From: Anaerocolumna cellulosilytica
GTDB lineage: Bacteria; Bacillota; Clostridia; Lachnospirales; Lachnospiraceae
Reading direction: 5' to 3'
Assembly (NCBI RefSeq): GCF_014218335.1
Contig: NZ_AP023367.1
Coordinates: forward strand, 4,397,501 to 4,461,500
DNA: 64,000 nt
Within the stretch, counting starts at the first letter, position 1. Every line of letters starts with the position of its first letter. A program made the position numbers and the translations under genes. This document shows, piece by piece, positions 35,698-43,886 of the stretch. The notes under the pieces were generated by a model, which was not told where the DNA came from, ran no database searches, and was given only the letters and a program-made list of their open reading frames with translations.

Positions 35698-35867
35698 ACG
35701 GAAAACGAGTTCAGTGTTCTTACTGCGTATTATGCTGGGTTGAGAGTAGGCGAAGTCTTCGGCCTACATGGAATATTATCGATTTAGATAACGGCACACT
35801 TACAGCAAATAAAATTATTCGAAAAAAATGGAGCCGCATCAGAAGAGAAGAGAAAAAGGGAAGCTAG
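35698..35867 (+). pseudogene. Tyrosine recombinase (phage integrase) remnant
   Basis: Two adjacent frames read as one integrase piece: NEFSVLTAYYAGLRVGEVFGL, with the conserved GLRxGE arginine box, in one frame, then TWNIIDLDNGTLTANKIIRK in the next. One frameshift at about 35765 separates them. Both ends are missing. A decayed mobile-element trace. Confidence 0.75.
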
Positions 35868-35877
35868 AAATATTTTG

Positions 35878-35902
35878 TCCACGCCTTAACATAAGCGTGG
35901 AC
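35878..35902. terminator. Hairpin after the integrase remnant
   Basis: GTCCACGC/GCGTGGAC 8-bp stem with a 9-10-nt AT-rich loop; no strong T tract. May be left over from the element. Confidence 0.4.
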
Positions 35903-35942
35903 AAACCGTGAACAAAGTACGAAAAATTACATCATATATTAG

Positions 35943-36446
35943 TTAAGCATTTCCACAGCACTTTTTATATTTTTTGCCACTTCCGCAAGGACAGGGATCA
36001 TTTCTGCCAACTTTCTTCTCTTTAACAATTGTTTTGGATTTTTTCTGTTCCAAATATAATTCTTTTCTTTTTTCTTCTGTTAAAAGAGTATCCCAAACAG
36101 GTAAATCATATAACCATTCCGCTTTAGCTTCCACCATGTTGCGGTATAACTTTTCTTTATCGTATCCAAGGTTTACAACTGTGTTAGCTTCCATTTCTTC
36201 AATCGGATTTTCTTTTACAAGACTTTCATTGATACCATCCAGAAAACCTACCATTAAAGATAAGGTAGTGTTATATTTTACTGCTAATTCTTCAACCGTA
36301 CCCTCTACTACTACCTCAGGCTCTGCAAGAATTTGCTCGTAGATACCTTGTTCTACATTAAAATAATTTGCCCAAAACATTTGTCCTTCTTTTTGGTTTG
36401 TATCAAGAGAGTAAGCAAAGTCTCTCCATTCAGTTAATAAACTCAT
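35943..36446 (-). CDS. SEC-C motif protein
   Basis: 167 residues. The C-terminal zinc-binding SEC-C motif [20 protein letters not shown] is complete. The N-terminal 130 residues are helical and resemble the small SEC-C proteins of Firmicutes rather than SecA. The same motif binds SecB or ribosomes in SecA relatives. Function unknown; single gene. Confidence 0.8.
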   Translation of the reverse strand: MSLLTEWRDFAYSLDTNQKEGQMFWANYFNVEQGIYEQILAEPEVVVEGTVEELAVKYNTTLSLMVGFLDGINESLVKENPIEEMEANTVVNLGYDKEKLYRNMVEAKAEWLYDLPVWDTLLTEEKRKELYLEQKKSKTIVKEKKVGRNDPCPCGSGKKYKKCCGNA

Positions 36447-36529
36447 CTCTTTTTCCTTTCTGTGGACTGATTCATATTATAAATCAATTCATTTTGTAAT
36501 AATTTTTTTATTTTTTATGTATAATACGG

Positions 36530-36742
36530 AAATATCTGTATCATACTATAGTTAATCTAATTCTTAGATGATTTAGATTACACGGATGCGTTATCTCATT
36601 CATGTTGGATCCCCCCTCCAACATTAGGATGTACGCAATGTGCATATTTCATGCACAACCAACACCAAAGAAAAGTTAAATACTTATCCTCCCCTTTTTA
36701 GCAACAACTCACTGCAAAGGCGTAGTGGGTTGTTTGCTTTTT
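36530..36742 (+). ncRNA. Candidate small RNA with C-rich loop and own terminator
   Basis: A roughly 210-nt unit with no ORF. In order: stem TAATCTAA/TTAGATTA (36553-36580); 8-bp hairpin ATGTTGGA/TCCAACAT (36602-36624) whose loop is TCCCCCC; 7-bp hairpin TGTGCAT/ATGCACA (36639-36657); an unpaired stretch containing ATCCTCCCC (about 36686-36694); a 13-pair terminator (36701-36737) with a T run. A TATAAT lies at 36520-36525. C-rich exposed segments complementary to Shine-Dalgarno sequences are typical of Firmicute regulatory RNAs. No known family recognised. Confidence 0.5.
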
Positions 36743-36952
36743 ATGGCAAAGGTAACATGGGGGTTGTATTTTATGAAACCCTTATGAATAGAGGCTTTCA
36801 GTGTTTTTTATTCTTTATGGCACAGAGAGTATTTTATCATAAAAATATCTTATACGCAACTTATACATAGCTTAAATTTTTAGTAATACCCACAATGACT
36901 TAAATGATTTTACTTCTTTATGTATTGGATGATTGATTTCTGTATAAATTGA

Positions 36953-36981
36953 TTGACATTGCCCCCACAACACTATACAAT
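36953..36981 (+). promoter_or_regulatory. Promoter of the phosphotransferase leader
   Basis: TTGACA (36953-36958), 17 bp, TACAAT (36976-36981); expected RNA start about 36988, giving a leader of about 325 nt. Confidence 0.75.
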
Positions 36982-37031
36982 ATCTATATCCCATGTGGGA
37001 AATTTATACTTCCGAAAGGAGATGGTAAATA

Positions 37032-37064
37032 ATGAAGAATATGGTATTGGTGATTCTAAATTAA
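37032..37064 (+). CDS. Leader peptide (10 residues)
   Basis: MKNMVLVILN, preceded by AAAGGAG at a 10-bp spacing. It sits just upstream of the mutually exclusive hairpins. Probably a sensor peptide on which stalled ribosomes alter folding; the inducer is unknown. Confidence 0.5.
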   Translation: MKNMVLVILN

Positions 37065-37190
37065 ATATTGAGGTATATGTAGAGATAATGGGTTTCGTCC
37101 TATTAAATTTGCTTATGCCAGAGCGTTCCTTAGACAGAAGTGTCTTTTGGACGCCTAGTTAGTAACCTTTCGTGAATACTGCTGTTAGTG

Positions 37191-37217
37191 AGATACGATG
37201 AAGGCGTATCTTTTTTT
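37191..37217 (+). terminator. Leader terminator 1
   Basis: AGATACG/CGTATCT 7-bp stem with a 7-nt loop followed by seven T. Confidence 0.7.
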
Positions 37218-37268
37218 ATGCCGTGAAACAGCTGCTTCTTTAGAGGCTGCTTAATTCACGGCATTTTT
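37218..37268 (+). terminator. Leader terminator 2
   Basis: 10-bp perfect outer stem ATGCCGTGAA/TTCACGGCAT (37218-37227 with 37255-37264), inner CAGC/GCTG pairing, T5 tail; 46 bp before the kinase start. Confidence 0.75.
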
Positions 37269-37313
37269 GTATCCAAAAATAAAATTTTAATTATTTATAG
37301 GAGGAAAATCAAT

Positions 37314-38336
37314 ATGAATAAAAATAAAAAGGACGAAATACAAATCAAGTCCGAAACACTGACCTATGTTTTAAGCAACATGTTTGATACTGGCATACTA
37401 CATGCTGATTATAAAACCACTCAATTGCATGGCGGCACTCTGGGTGATGTACAGCTTGTCACAGGTACAGCCGAAACCACAGACGGCAAGAAACTACCCT
37501 ACAGTATTGTTTTGAAGAAGCAGAAAAAATGGGAACGCTACGGCGACCCTGATTCCTGGCGGCGGGAATATGACCTATATACTTCTGATTTTGGTAAGTT
37601 GTTCACCGAGTCTCTTCGCTGGCCAGATTGTTATCACGCAGAGATGAACGGCGACGAGATTCAAATCTGGATGGAATATATCAATGGCATATCCGGCTTA
37701 AACCTGACCGGTGATATGTATGAACGCACCGCCAAGGAATTGGGACGGTTCCAAGGTAGGTTATATGCAGAACAACCAGTTATATTGCAGACACTTACGA
37801 ATCTAAGCAAGGTGGATAACATGAAGAATTTTTATCTGCACTATAGATCATGGAATGAAGTCTATGATTACATACGTTCCAATGACTGCCCTATACCAAA
37901 ACATTTGTGTGACATGCTTATTGCTATTGATGAACATTCCGACGAAATATTTGCCCGTATTGCAAAACTGCCCATCGTTTTATGCCATAGGGATTTTTGG
38001 GTGGCAAACATATTTTCCTATGATGATAAAATCGCACTCATTGACTGGGATACCGCCGGTTGGGGTTACTTAGGCGAGGATATAGCCAGCTTGCTTGCGG
38101 ATGAGGCAGATGTCAATCACATGTTAGAATACTATACTCGATGTGTCCCGGCTTATTACGCAGGGTTTTCGGAATATGCGGATATCTCTCAATCTTCCAA
38201 TCCTTGTATCTATGAGTTGATTCTACTTATGTTCGGATACAGGCTTGTAGAGGACTTTAAATTTGCCAAAACAGCCAGTGACAAAGACCATTACTTAAAC
38301 ATGCTTCAAAAAATTTATGAAATGAAAGATCTTTAG
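37314..38336 (+). CDS. APH-fold phosphotransferase under leader control
   Basis: 340 residues with ribosome site TAGGAGGAAAATCAAT. Catalytic loop LCHRDFWVANIF and metal motif ALIDWDTAGWGYLGEDIASL, both typical of aminoglycoside phosphotransferase/choline-kinase-fold enzymes. Substrate unknown. An attenuating leader with a short peptide makes a drug-inactivating role plausible, but the domain alone does not prove it. Base composition is less AT-rich than the kinase gene at 34592. Confidence 0.78.
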   Translation: MNKNKKDEIQIKSETLTYVLSNMFDTGILHADYKTTQLHGGTLGDVQLVTGTAETTDGKKLPYSIVLKKQKKWERYGDPDSWRREYDLYTSDFGKLFTESLRWPDCYHAEMNGDEIQIWMEYINGISGLNLTGDMYERTAKELGRFQGRLYAEQPVILQTLTNLSKVDNMKNFYLHYRSWNEVYDYIRSNDCPIPKHLCDMLIAIDEHSDEIFARIAKLPIVLCHRDFWVANIFSYDDKIALIDWDTAGWGYLGEDIASLLADEADVNHMLEYYTRCVPAYYAGFSEYADISQSSNPCIYELILLMFGYRLVEDFKFAKTASDKDHYLNMLQKIYEMKDL

Positions 38337-38344
38337 AACAAAGA

Positions 38345-38380
38345 AAAAGACAGCCATCTCCCTATGGAAATGGCTGTCCC
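38345..38380 (-). terminator. Terminator after the MarR gene
   Basis: GACAGCCAT/ATGGCTGTC 9-bp stem (38349-38357 with 38370-38378), then CTTTTTC on the minus strand. Confidence 0.7.
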
Positions 38381-38462
38381 TGTATAAAAGCCTGCTTTCA
38401 ACTGCAATGCAACACAATACGCGTACACCTTATTTTCTCTATCCATTTGCTCTATATATAAT

Positions 38463-38921
38463 CTACTGGTCTATTTTACAACGCCCCTCCTGGGGGAGTC
38501 TTTCCTCAAGATTCTCACATATTTTAGAAAGTATGCGTTTGAAGACTTCTATATCTTCTTCAGAGATATCCTTTATTAAAATGCTTTCAAACTGAGTAAA
38601 CATCTCACGAACATTTAAAGCCTTTTCTCTGCCTTTGTCCGTCAGACAAATCGTTATGGAGCGTCTGTTTTCCGGGTTCACTTCCCGTCTTAGCAACCCC
38701 AGTTTTTCCAGATTATCAATATTTCGTGACATAGTGGTAGTATCCATATGACAGCGGCAGGAAAGCTCTTTCTGGTTTAATCGGTCTTCTTTTAAAAGAG
38801 TATTTAAGATTCCGGCCTGTCCTTGTCCGGGAGTCAACCCATTGGCCGACAGCACTGGTGAAAGCAGCTGTTTTCTTGCCCGTTCTGAACGGATAAAAAG
38901 TTCTCTCAAATTACTTTTCAT
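38463..38921 (-). CDS. MarR-family transcriptional regulator
   Basis: 152 residues. Winged helix with LNQKELSCRCHMDTTTMSRN as helix-turn-helix and the wing RREVNPENRRS. Third gene of an operon with two ABC exporter half-transporters, 29 bp after the second. Probably represses the operon and responds to its substrates. Confidence 0.88.
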   Translation of the reverse strand: MKSNLRELFIRSERARKQLLSPVLSANGLTPGQGQAGILNTLLKEDRLNQKELSCRCHMDTTTMSRNIDNLEKLGLLRREVNPENRRSITICLTDKGREKALNVREMFTQFESILIKDISEEDIEVFKRILSKICENLEERLPQEGRCKIDQ

Positions 38922-38950
38922 TGTGTTTACTCCTTTTCTATTGAAACCAT

Positions 38951-40810
38951 TTAATCCAGTTCAAATTGTCCTGTGTAAAGTTTATAGTATAGACCCTCTT
39001 GTGTCAACAGTTCTTCGTGATCTCCTCTCTCCATCACTTTTCCCTGTTCCAAAACTAAAATTGCTTTGGAGTTACGGACGGTGGATAATCTATGTGCGAT
39101 AACGAATACTGTACGGTTTTCCATTAAGGTATCCATACCCTTTTCAATTAATTTCTCCGTTCGGGTATCAATAGAACTTGTGGCTTCATCCATCACAAGT
39201 ACAGGAGGCTGAGAAATAGCTGCTCTTGCAATGGCTAAAAGCTGTCTTTGTCCCTGCGATAAGTTAGCCCCGTCACTTTCTAAAAGAGTATCATATCCAT
39301 TTGGCAGCCTTTTAATAAAGGAGTGGGCATTGGCTAGTTTGGCAGCCTTCACTACGTCTTCATCACTTGCCTGAAGTCTTCCGTAACGGATATTATCGGC
39401 TATGGTTCCGGTAAACAAATGTGTATCCTGAATGATAAAGGAAATAGAACGTCTTAAGTCGGCTTTCTTAATATCTCTAATGTCAATTCCATCATAGGTA
39501 ATCTGACCTTCTGTTATTTCGTAAAAACGGTTAATCAGATTGATAATCGTAGTTTTACCTGCACCAGTGGAACCTACAAATGCAATCTTCTGACCGGGTT
39601 TTGCAAATAAATTAATGCCATTTAAGATAGTATGCTCTTTTGTGTATCCAAATACAACATCATGAAAATGTACCTCTCCTCTTAAGGGAACATAGGTAGA
39701 GCCATCCGTTCCATTCGGAATGTTCCATGCGAATTCACCTGTGTAAGTATCACTTTCTGAAAGAGTACCATCTGCTTCTCTCTTGACTTTCTTTAAAGTT
39801 ATCTGACCTTCGTCAACTTCATGTTCTTCTTCCATCATTGCAAATATCTTCTCTGCACTGGCTAAAGCTACCATTAAGAAATTAATCTGTATCGTAAACT
39901 GATTCATGGGCATTGCACTTTGTCTGACATACACCAGATAAGAAGCCAATGTACCAATATCCGTCAGGCCAGATAAGGCAAATAGTCCTCCAACACAAGC
40001 AGAAATAGCATAATTAATATAGGATAAGGATACAATGGTTGGTATTGTCATCGCTGTATAAGTATTAGCTTTGGTGGAAGCTTCTCTTAACTTCTCATTC
40101 AACTCACAGAACTTCTTATAATCTTGCGCTTCATGGTTAAAAATTTTCTCCACTTTCTGCCCAGCAACCATCTCTTCAACATAACCATTAATAGCTCCAA
40201 GATTCTTTTGCTGTGCTGTAAAATACTTTTTACTCATTTTTCCGTTGTACCGGATGTACATAAGCATGAGAAGTAGAAATATTATTACAATAATGGATAA
40301 CTGCCAGCTTAAAATAAGCAGCATTATAACGGTTCCCACAGAAGTTATAAAACTTTGAATTAGCAGGGTAAAACTATTATTTAACGCTTCTGAAATAGTA
40401 TCCACATCATTTGTAAAATGACTCATTAATTCGCCATGGGTATGTGTATCAAAGTAATTTATAGGAAGCTGTTCTGTATGTTCAAATAAATCACTTCGAA
40501 TCTCCGATACCACCTTTTGCGAAGTATGAACCATGAGTTTATTATAGAAAAAACATGCTACAACCCCTGCTGCATATATAATTCCCATACTAATAATCAT
40601 CTTTATAAGTCCTGGTATATCTCCGGGAATTATGTATTTGTTTACTACTTCTTTCAAAAGATATGTTCCTACAATACCGGACGCTGCGCTTATACATACA
40701 AATATGGTAATAAAAAATAAGGCGATTTTATGCTTCCCTAAATAGCGAAGTAATTGCTGCAAGGTCTTTTTCGTATTTTTCGGTTTTGCACCAGATGTCA
40801 TTCTTGCCAT
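38951..40810 (-). CDS. ABC exporter half-transporter (catalytic-site partner)
   Basis: 619 residues: six-helix membrane domain (about 1-330), then an ATPase domain with Walker A GSTGAGKTT, signature LSQGQRQ, and Walker B VLVMDEATSS with an intact catalytic Glu. A longer-than-usual linker (about 340-385) connects the two. It pairs with the upstream half-transporter, whose stop overlaps this start by one base. Multidrug or lipid export at the cytoplasmic membrane is likely. Confidence 0.9.
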   Translation of the reverse strand: MARMTSGAKPKNTKKTLQQLLRYLGKHKIALFFITIFVCISAASGIVGTYLLKEVVNKYIIPGDIPGLIKMIISMGIIYAAGVVACFFYNKLMVHTSQKVVSEIRSDLFEHTEQLPINYFDTHTHGELMSHFTNDVDTISEALNNSFTLLIQSFITSVGTVIMLLILSWQLSIIVIIFLLLMLMYIRYNGKMSKKYFTAQQKNLGAINGYVEEMVAGQKVEKIFNHEAQDYKKFCELNEKLREASTKANTYTAMTIPTIVSLSYINYAISACVGGLFALSGLTDIGTLASYLVYVRQSAMPMNQFTIQINFLMVALASAEKIFAMMEEEHEVDEGQITLKKVKREADGTLSESDTYTGEFAWNIPNGTDGSTYVPLRGEVHFHDVVFGYTKEHTILNGINLFAKPGQKIAFVGSTGAGKTTIINLINRFYEITEGQITYDGIDIRDIKKADLRRSISFIIQDTHLFTGTIADNIRYGRLQASDEDVVKAAKLANAHSFIKRLPNGYDTLLESDGANLSQGQRQLLAIARAAISQPPVLVMDEATSSIDTRTEKLIEKGMDTLMENRTVFVIAHRLSTVRNSKAILVLEQGKVMERGDHEELLTQEGLYYKLYTGQFELD

Positions 40811-42624
40811 TATAAGCTACCTCCTTGCTGTTGGGAATAATAGATATCTTGATAGATTTCATTTTCTTCTAGCAGGGAGTTATGGGTACCAATCGCATTT
40901 ATTTTTCCATCTTCTAATATCAATATCTGATCGGCATCCATAATTGAGGTAATACGCTGTGCAACAATTATTTTTGTCATACCCGGCAGTTCCTTTGCCA
41001 ACCCCTCCTTAATCTTTGCTTCCGTTGCTGTGTCTACGGCACTGGTGGAATCATCAAGAATGAGTATTTTGGGTGCTTTTAGGATAGCTCTGGCAATACA
41101 TAGTCGCTGCTTCTGCCCACCGGAGACATTGACACCTCCCTGTCCAAGTTCCGTATCATACCCTTTATTCAGCCGGTCAATAAATTCATCAACACAAGCA
41201 ATATGGCAGGCACGTTCGATTTCTTCCATAGTGGCGTCTTCTTTGCCCCATAAAAGATTTTCCTTCACCGTACCGGAAAAAAGTATGTTTTTTTGGAGCA
41301 CCATTGCAATGGAATCTCTTAAATGCTTTTGTGTGTATTCATAAATTGGATGTCCGTCTATAGATATATTGCCGGAGGTTGCCTCATAAAGTCTTGGAAT
41401 TAACTGAACCAAAGTACTTTTGGCAGAACCGGTAGGCCCGATAATACCAACGGTCTGCCCGGACTTTATCTCAATGGATATATCAGATAATACATACTCC
41501 TTGGCATTATCTTTGTATTTAAAGTATACTTGTTCAAATGAAATGTTTCCGCTTTTTATTCTAAGCTCTTTTGTTAAATTATTAGAAATGGCCTTATCCT
41601 TACCTAAACCATGTTCTTCTGTAATGACCCCTTCTTCTATGGTGGCCCAGTCATCATTGATAGCCCGGTCGTCGGTAATAGCCGGTTCTTCCTCCATGAC
41701 TTCTAGAATACGCTTCCAAGAAGTTAGCGAACGCGTAAATAGCAGAAATACATTAGAAAACATCATGAGGGAATTAAGTACCTGCAAAACATAGCTTAAG
41801 AAACTGGTAAGGCTTCCCACCTTCATATCTCCTACCCACACAAGTTTTCCGCCAAACCAAAGAATACTTAATATTGTTCCGTACATAACGAATTGAAAGG
41901 CAGGCATATTAAGTACCGCCAGAGAAAATGCCCTTTCGGAATTCTTTTTCAGATTTTGGTTTACTTCTTCAAATTTTGCTATTTCATGGTCTTCTCTGAC
42001 GTAGGCCTTTACCACTCTGATGGCTGTCAGATTCTCTTGAATGATGCGATTGACGTAGTCAACGGCATTCTGCATCTTGGCATATAAAGGACGGACATTT
42101 TTTACAATTATAAATAGAACAATTCCAAGAACCGGTGCTGCAATTAAAAAAACTACTGCAAGAGCTGCATTGATTCGAAAGGATAAAAAAATCGCAACAA
42201 ACAGCATTACCGGTGAGCGAAAGCCTGGTCTCAAACCATTCGTTATAGAATTTTGAATGGTTGTTACATCACTGGTTAGTCGTGTAACAAGCGATGGAGT
42301 GCTAAATTTATCTGTGTTGGAAAATGAATAGGTCTGCATTTTCTGAAACTCTGCTGCCCGGATGGATGCCCCTATTCCATTACCACAAGCTGCGGTAAAC
42401 CTTGCACATAAATTTCCCAGAACTAATGAGATGATTGCACAGACTACCATTTGAAACCCTTTTAAAAGAATATAAGATTTATCTCCATTAACAATACCTA
42501 CATCAATGATATCTGCCATCATGATAGGAATTATCAGTTCAAATAGTGTTTCTGCTTCAATACAACTAATGGCCAGAATCAATTCTTTTTTATAGTCTCT
42601 GGCATAGGCTAAAAATTTCTTCAT
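40810..42624 (-). CDS. ABC exporter half-transporter (degenerate-site partner)
   Basis: 604 residues: membrane domain, then an ATPase domain. Walker A reads GPTGSAKST, with Ala where the last Gly is expected, and Walker B reads ILILDDSTSA, with Asp for the catalytic Glu; the signature NVSGGQKQR is intact. One weakened ATP site is the pattern of heterodimeric exporters such as BmrCD and TM287/288. A roughly 35-residue acidic insertion (EEEPAITDDRAINDDWATIE region) lies between the domains. First gene of the operon. Confidence 0.9.
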   Translation of the reverse strand: MKKFLAYARDYKKELILAISCIEAETLFELIIPIMMADIIDVGIVNGDKSYILLKGFQMVVCAIISLVLGNLCARFTAACGNGIGASIRAAEFQKMQTYSFSNTDKFSTPSLVTRLTSDVTTIQNSITNGLRPGFRSPVMLFVAIFLSFRINAALAVVFLIAAPVLGIVLFIIVKNVRPLYAKMQNAVDYVNRIIQENLTAIRVVKAYVREDHEIAKFEEVNQNLKKNSERAFSLAVLNMPAFQFVMYGTILSILWFGGKLVWVGDMKVGSLTSFLSYVLQVLNSLMMFSNVFLLFTRSLTSWKRILEVMEEEPAITDDRAINDDWATIEEGVITEEHGLGKDKAISNNLTKELRIKSGNISFEQVYFKYKDNAKEYVLSDISIEIKSGQTVGIIGPTGSAKSTLVQLIPRLYEATSGNISIDGHPIYEYTQKHLRDSIAMVLQKNILFSGTVKENLLWGKEDATMEEIERACHIACVDEFIDRLNKGYDTELGQGGVNVSGGQKQRLCIARAILKAPKILILDDSTSAVDTATEAKIKEGLAKELPGMTKIIVAQRITSIMDADQILILEDGKINAIGTHNSLLEENEIYQDIYYSQQQGGSL

Positions 42625-42655
42625 ATGATTGAGCTCTCCTAATTGTTGTCATTAC

Positions 42656-42682
42656 AATAATTGCATGTGCATTAATTGCAAC
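42656..42682. promoter_or_regulatory. Candidate MarR operator
   Basis: AATAATTGCATGTGCATTAATT and the following TGCAA form an imperfect palindrome with repeated TTGCA/TGCAA arms, just downstream of the exporter promoter -10. Confidence 0.4.
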
Positions 42683-42689
42683 AGCAACT

Positions 42690-42718
42690 ATTATAATCCT
42701 ATCCTTTAGGGAAGTCAA
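42690..42718 (-). promoter_or_regulatory. Promoter of the ABC exporter-marR operon
   Basis: Minus-strand TTGACT (42713-42718), 17 bp, TATAAT (42690-42695). Confidence 0.7.
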
Positions 42719-42859
42719 GTAAAGAAACATTAACTAAGGGTTACCCTTTTATAGGGAATTACTCTAAATACTGCTTAAGCCATTGACGTATATACCATAT
42801 TGTGGGATACTAAATTTGTTTAGTATAATGGAAAATATTAATACAGGAGGCATTTTATT

Positions 42860-43198
42860 ATGAAGAAAAAACTATTCAAATGTTCCGTGTGCGGTTATGT
42901 GCACGAAGGAGAGACTGCTCCTAACGAATGTCCAAAATGTAAAATGGGTGCTGAAAAATTTGAGGAACTCAATGCTGAAGATGCTGAAAAAATCTACCGT
43001 TCCGACCGCACTAACGCTATTCATATGGAAGTTATTACATTGGCAGATAAGATTATTGCTTTAAGTCAGGAGGGTATCGAAGATAATTTAGATCCTAAAT
43101 GTCTGGCTGCTTTTACACAGGCCAAGGATGAAGCTTGGGTAATCAAACAAAGATGTAAAACAGAACTAGCAGGACATATGAAATTAGGTAAATATTAA
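42860..43198 (+). CDS. Rubredoxin-domain protein with helical C-terminal part
   Basis: 112 residues. Residues 1-40 form a rubrerythrin-type rubredoxin domain (FKCSVCGYVHEG, NECPKCKMG), then about 70 helical residues with no recognised motif (EVITLADKIIALSQEG; AAFTQAKDEAWVIKQR). Probably an electron-transfer protein of the oxidative-stress set. Single gene with ribosome site CAGGAGGCATTTT. Confidence 0.75.
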   Translation: MKKKLFKCSVCGYVHEGETAPNECPKCKMGAEKFEELNAEDAEKIYRSDRTNAIHMEVITLADKIIALSQEGIEDNLDPKCLAAFTQAKDEAWVIKQRCKTELAGHMKLGKY

Positions 43199-43248
43199 AC
43201 ATAGCTTCAGCTAACAGGCTATAACATCTTTGCTATTTTTATAAGGAT

Positions 43249-43287
43249 GCCCCCCATCAGATAACTGCATTTTATCCGATGGGAGGC
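43249..43287. terminator. Hairpin between converging genes
   Basis: GCCCCCCATCAGATA and TATCCGATGGGAGGC pair with few mismatches; no U tract on either strand. Confidence 0.4.
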
Positions 43288-43307
43288 TCATTATGTAATA
43301 CGAGCAA

Positions 43308-43766
43308 TTAGCCTTTCCTGCAAAGGTAATCAAGCAGTAAAGAACAGCCCTCATATATGTCTTTATAGGTTTTATCAAAATCGCCTGTGTACCAGGGATC
43401 TGCAATATCCCTTGGATTAGGGGACATCTCTAGTAGTCTCATGATTTTTTTATTCTTATCTCCTCCAAATATCCGCTCCATAGAGGCCAGGTTTCTCATT
43501 TCCATTCCGATAATGTAATCATAACGTTCATAGTCCTCTCTTATAAGCCTTACTGCTCTCTTTTTGGAGGAATCAATTCCTAAATCTGATAGTATTTTTC
43601 TTGTTCCGGCATGTACTCCGTTTCCTACTTCTTCTCCGCTGGTGGCGGCTGAAGCCGTATAAATTCTATCTGATAAACCTCTTTTTTCTACCATGTCCCG
43701 GAATACATATTCAGCCATAGGAGAACGGCATATGTTCCCCAGACAGACAAATAAAACTTTTATCAT
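43308..43766 (-). CDS. Low-molecular-weight protein tyrosine phosphatase
   Basis: 152 residues from ATG 43766 (GGAAGG upstream). Phosphate loop VCLGNICRSPMAE at residues 7-19 and general acid in IADPWYTG. Dephosphorylates phosphotyrosine proteins, or acts in the arsenate-reductase branch of the fold. Follows nrdB by about 120 bp; no clear link in function. Confidence 0.92.
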   Translation of the reverse strand: MIKVLFVCLGNICRSPMAEYVFRDMVEKRGLSDRIYTASAATSGEEVGNGVHAGTRKILSDLGIDSSKKRAVRLIREDYERYDYIIGMEMRNLASMERIFGGDKNKKIMRLLEMSPNPRDIADPWYTGDFDKTYKDIYEGCSLLLDYLCRKG

Positions 43767-43886
43767 ATAAAAACCTTCCATTCTCATTACTTGTTATTAG
43801 TCTAGTTATTAGATTTGTATTGTTATTTTAACCTTCTAGTTTTGTCCTTCTTATTTCATTCCTTCCGCTACTTGAATTCGCTTTGA

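Larger units (their letters stand above)
36988..37313 (+). ncRNA. Attenuator-type leader RNA upstream of an APH-fold kinase
   Basis: Contains a short leader ORF (37032-37064), a hairpin GCGTTCC/GGACGC (37123-37129 with 37149-37154, enclosing AGACA/TGTCT), then two tandem terminators. ACGCCT at 37151-37156 can instead pair with AGGCGT at 37202-37207, inside the 3' half of terminator 1, so the structures exclude one another. Such leaders usually control antibiotic-resistance genes through ribosome stalling. Mechanism is inferred. Confidence 0.6.

Noticed and set aside
35690-35940. Intact integrase gene
   Set aside because: Only about 55 codons survive and they need a frameshift to join.
36953-37162. 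69-codon ORF across the kinase leader
   Set aside because: It starts inside the promoter, and its internal ATG at 37022 abuts the Shine-Dalgarno site; the 10-codon ORF at 37032 is correctly spaced.
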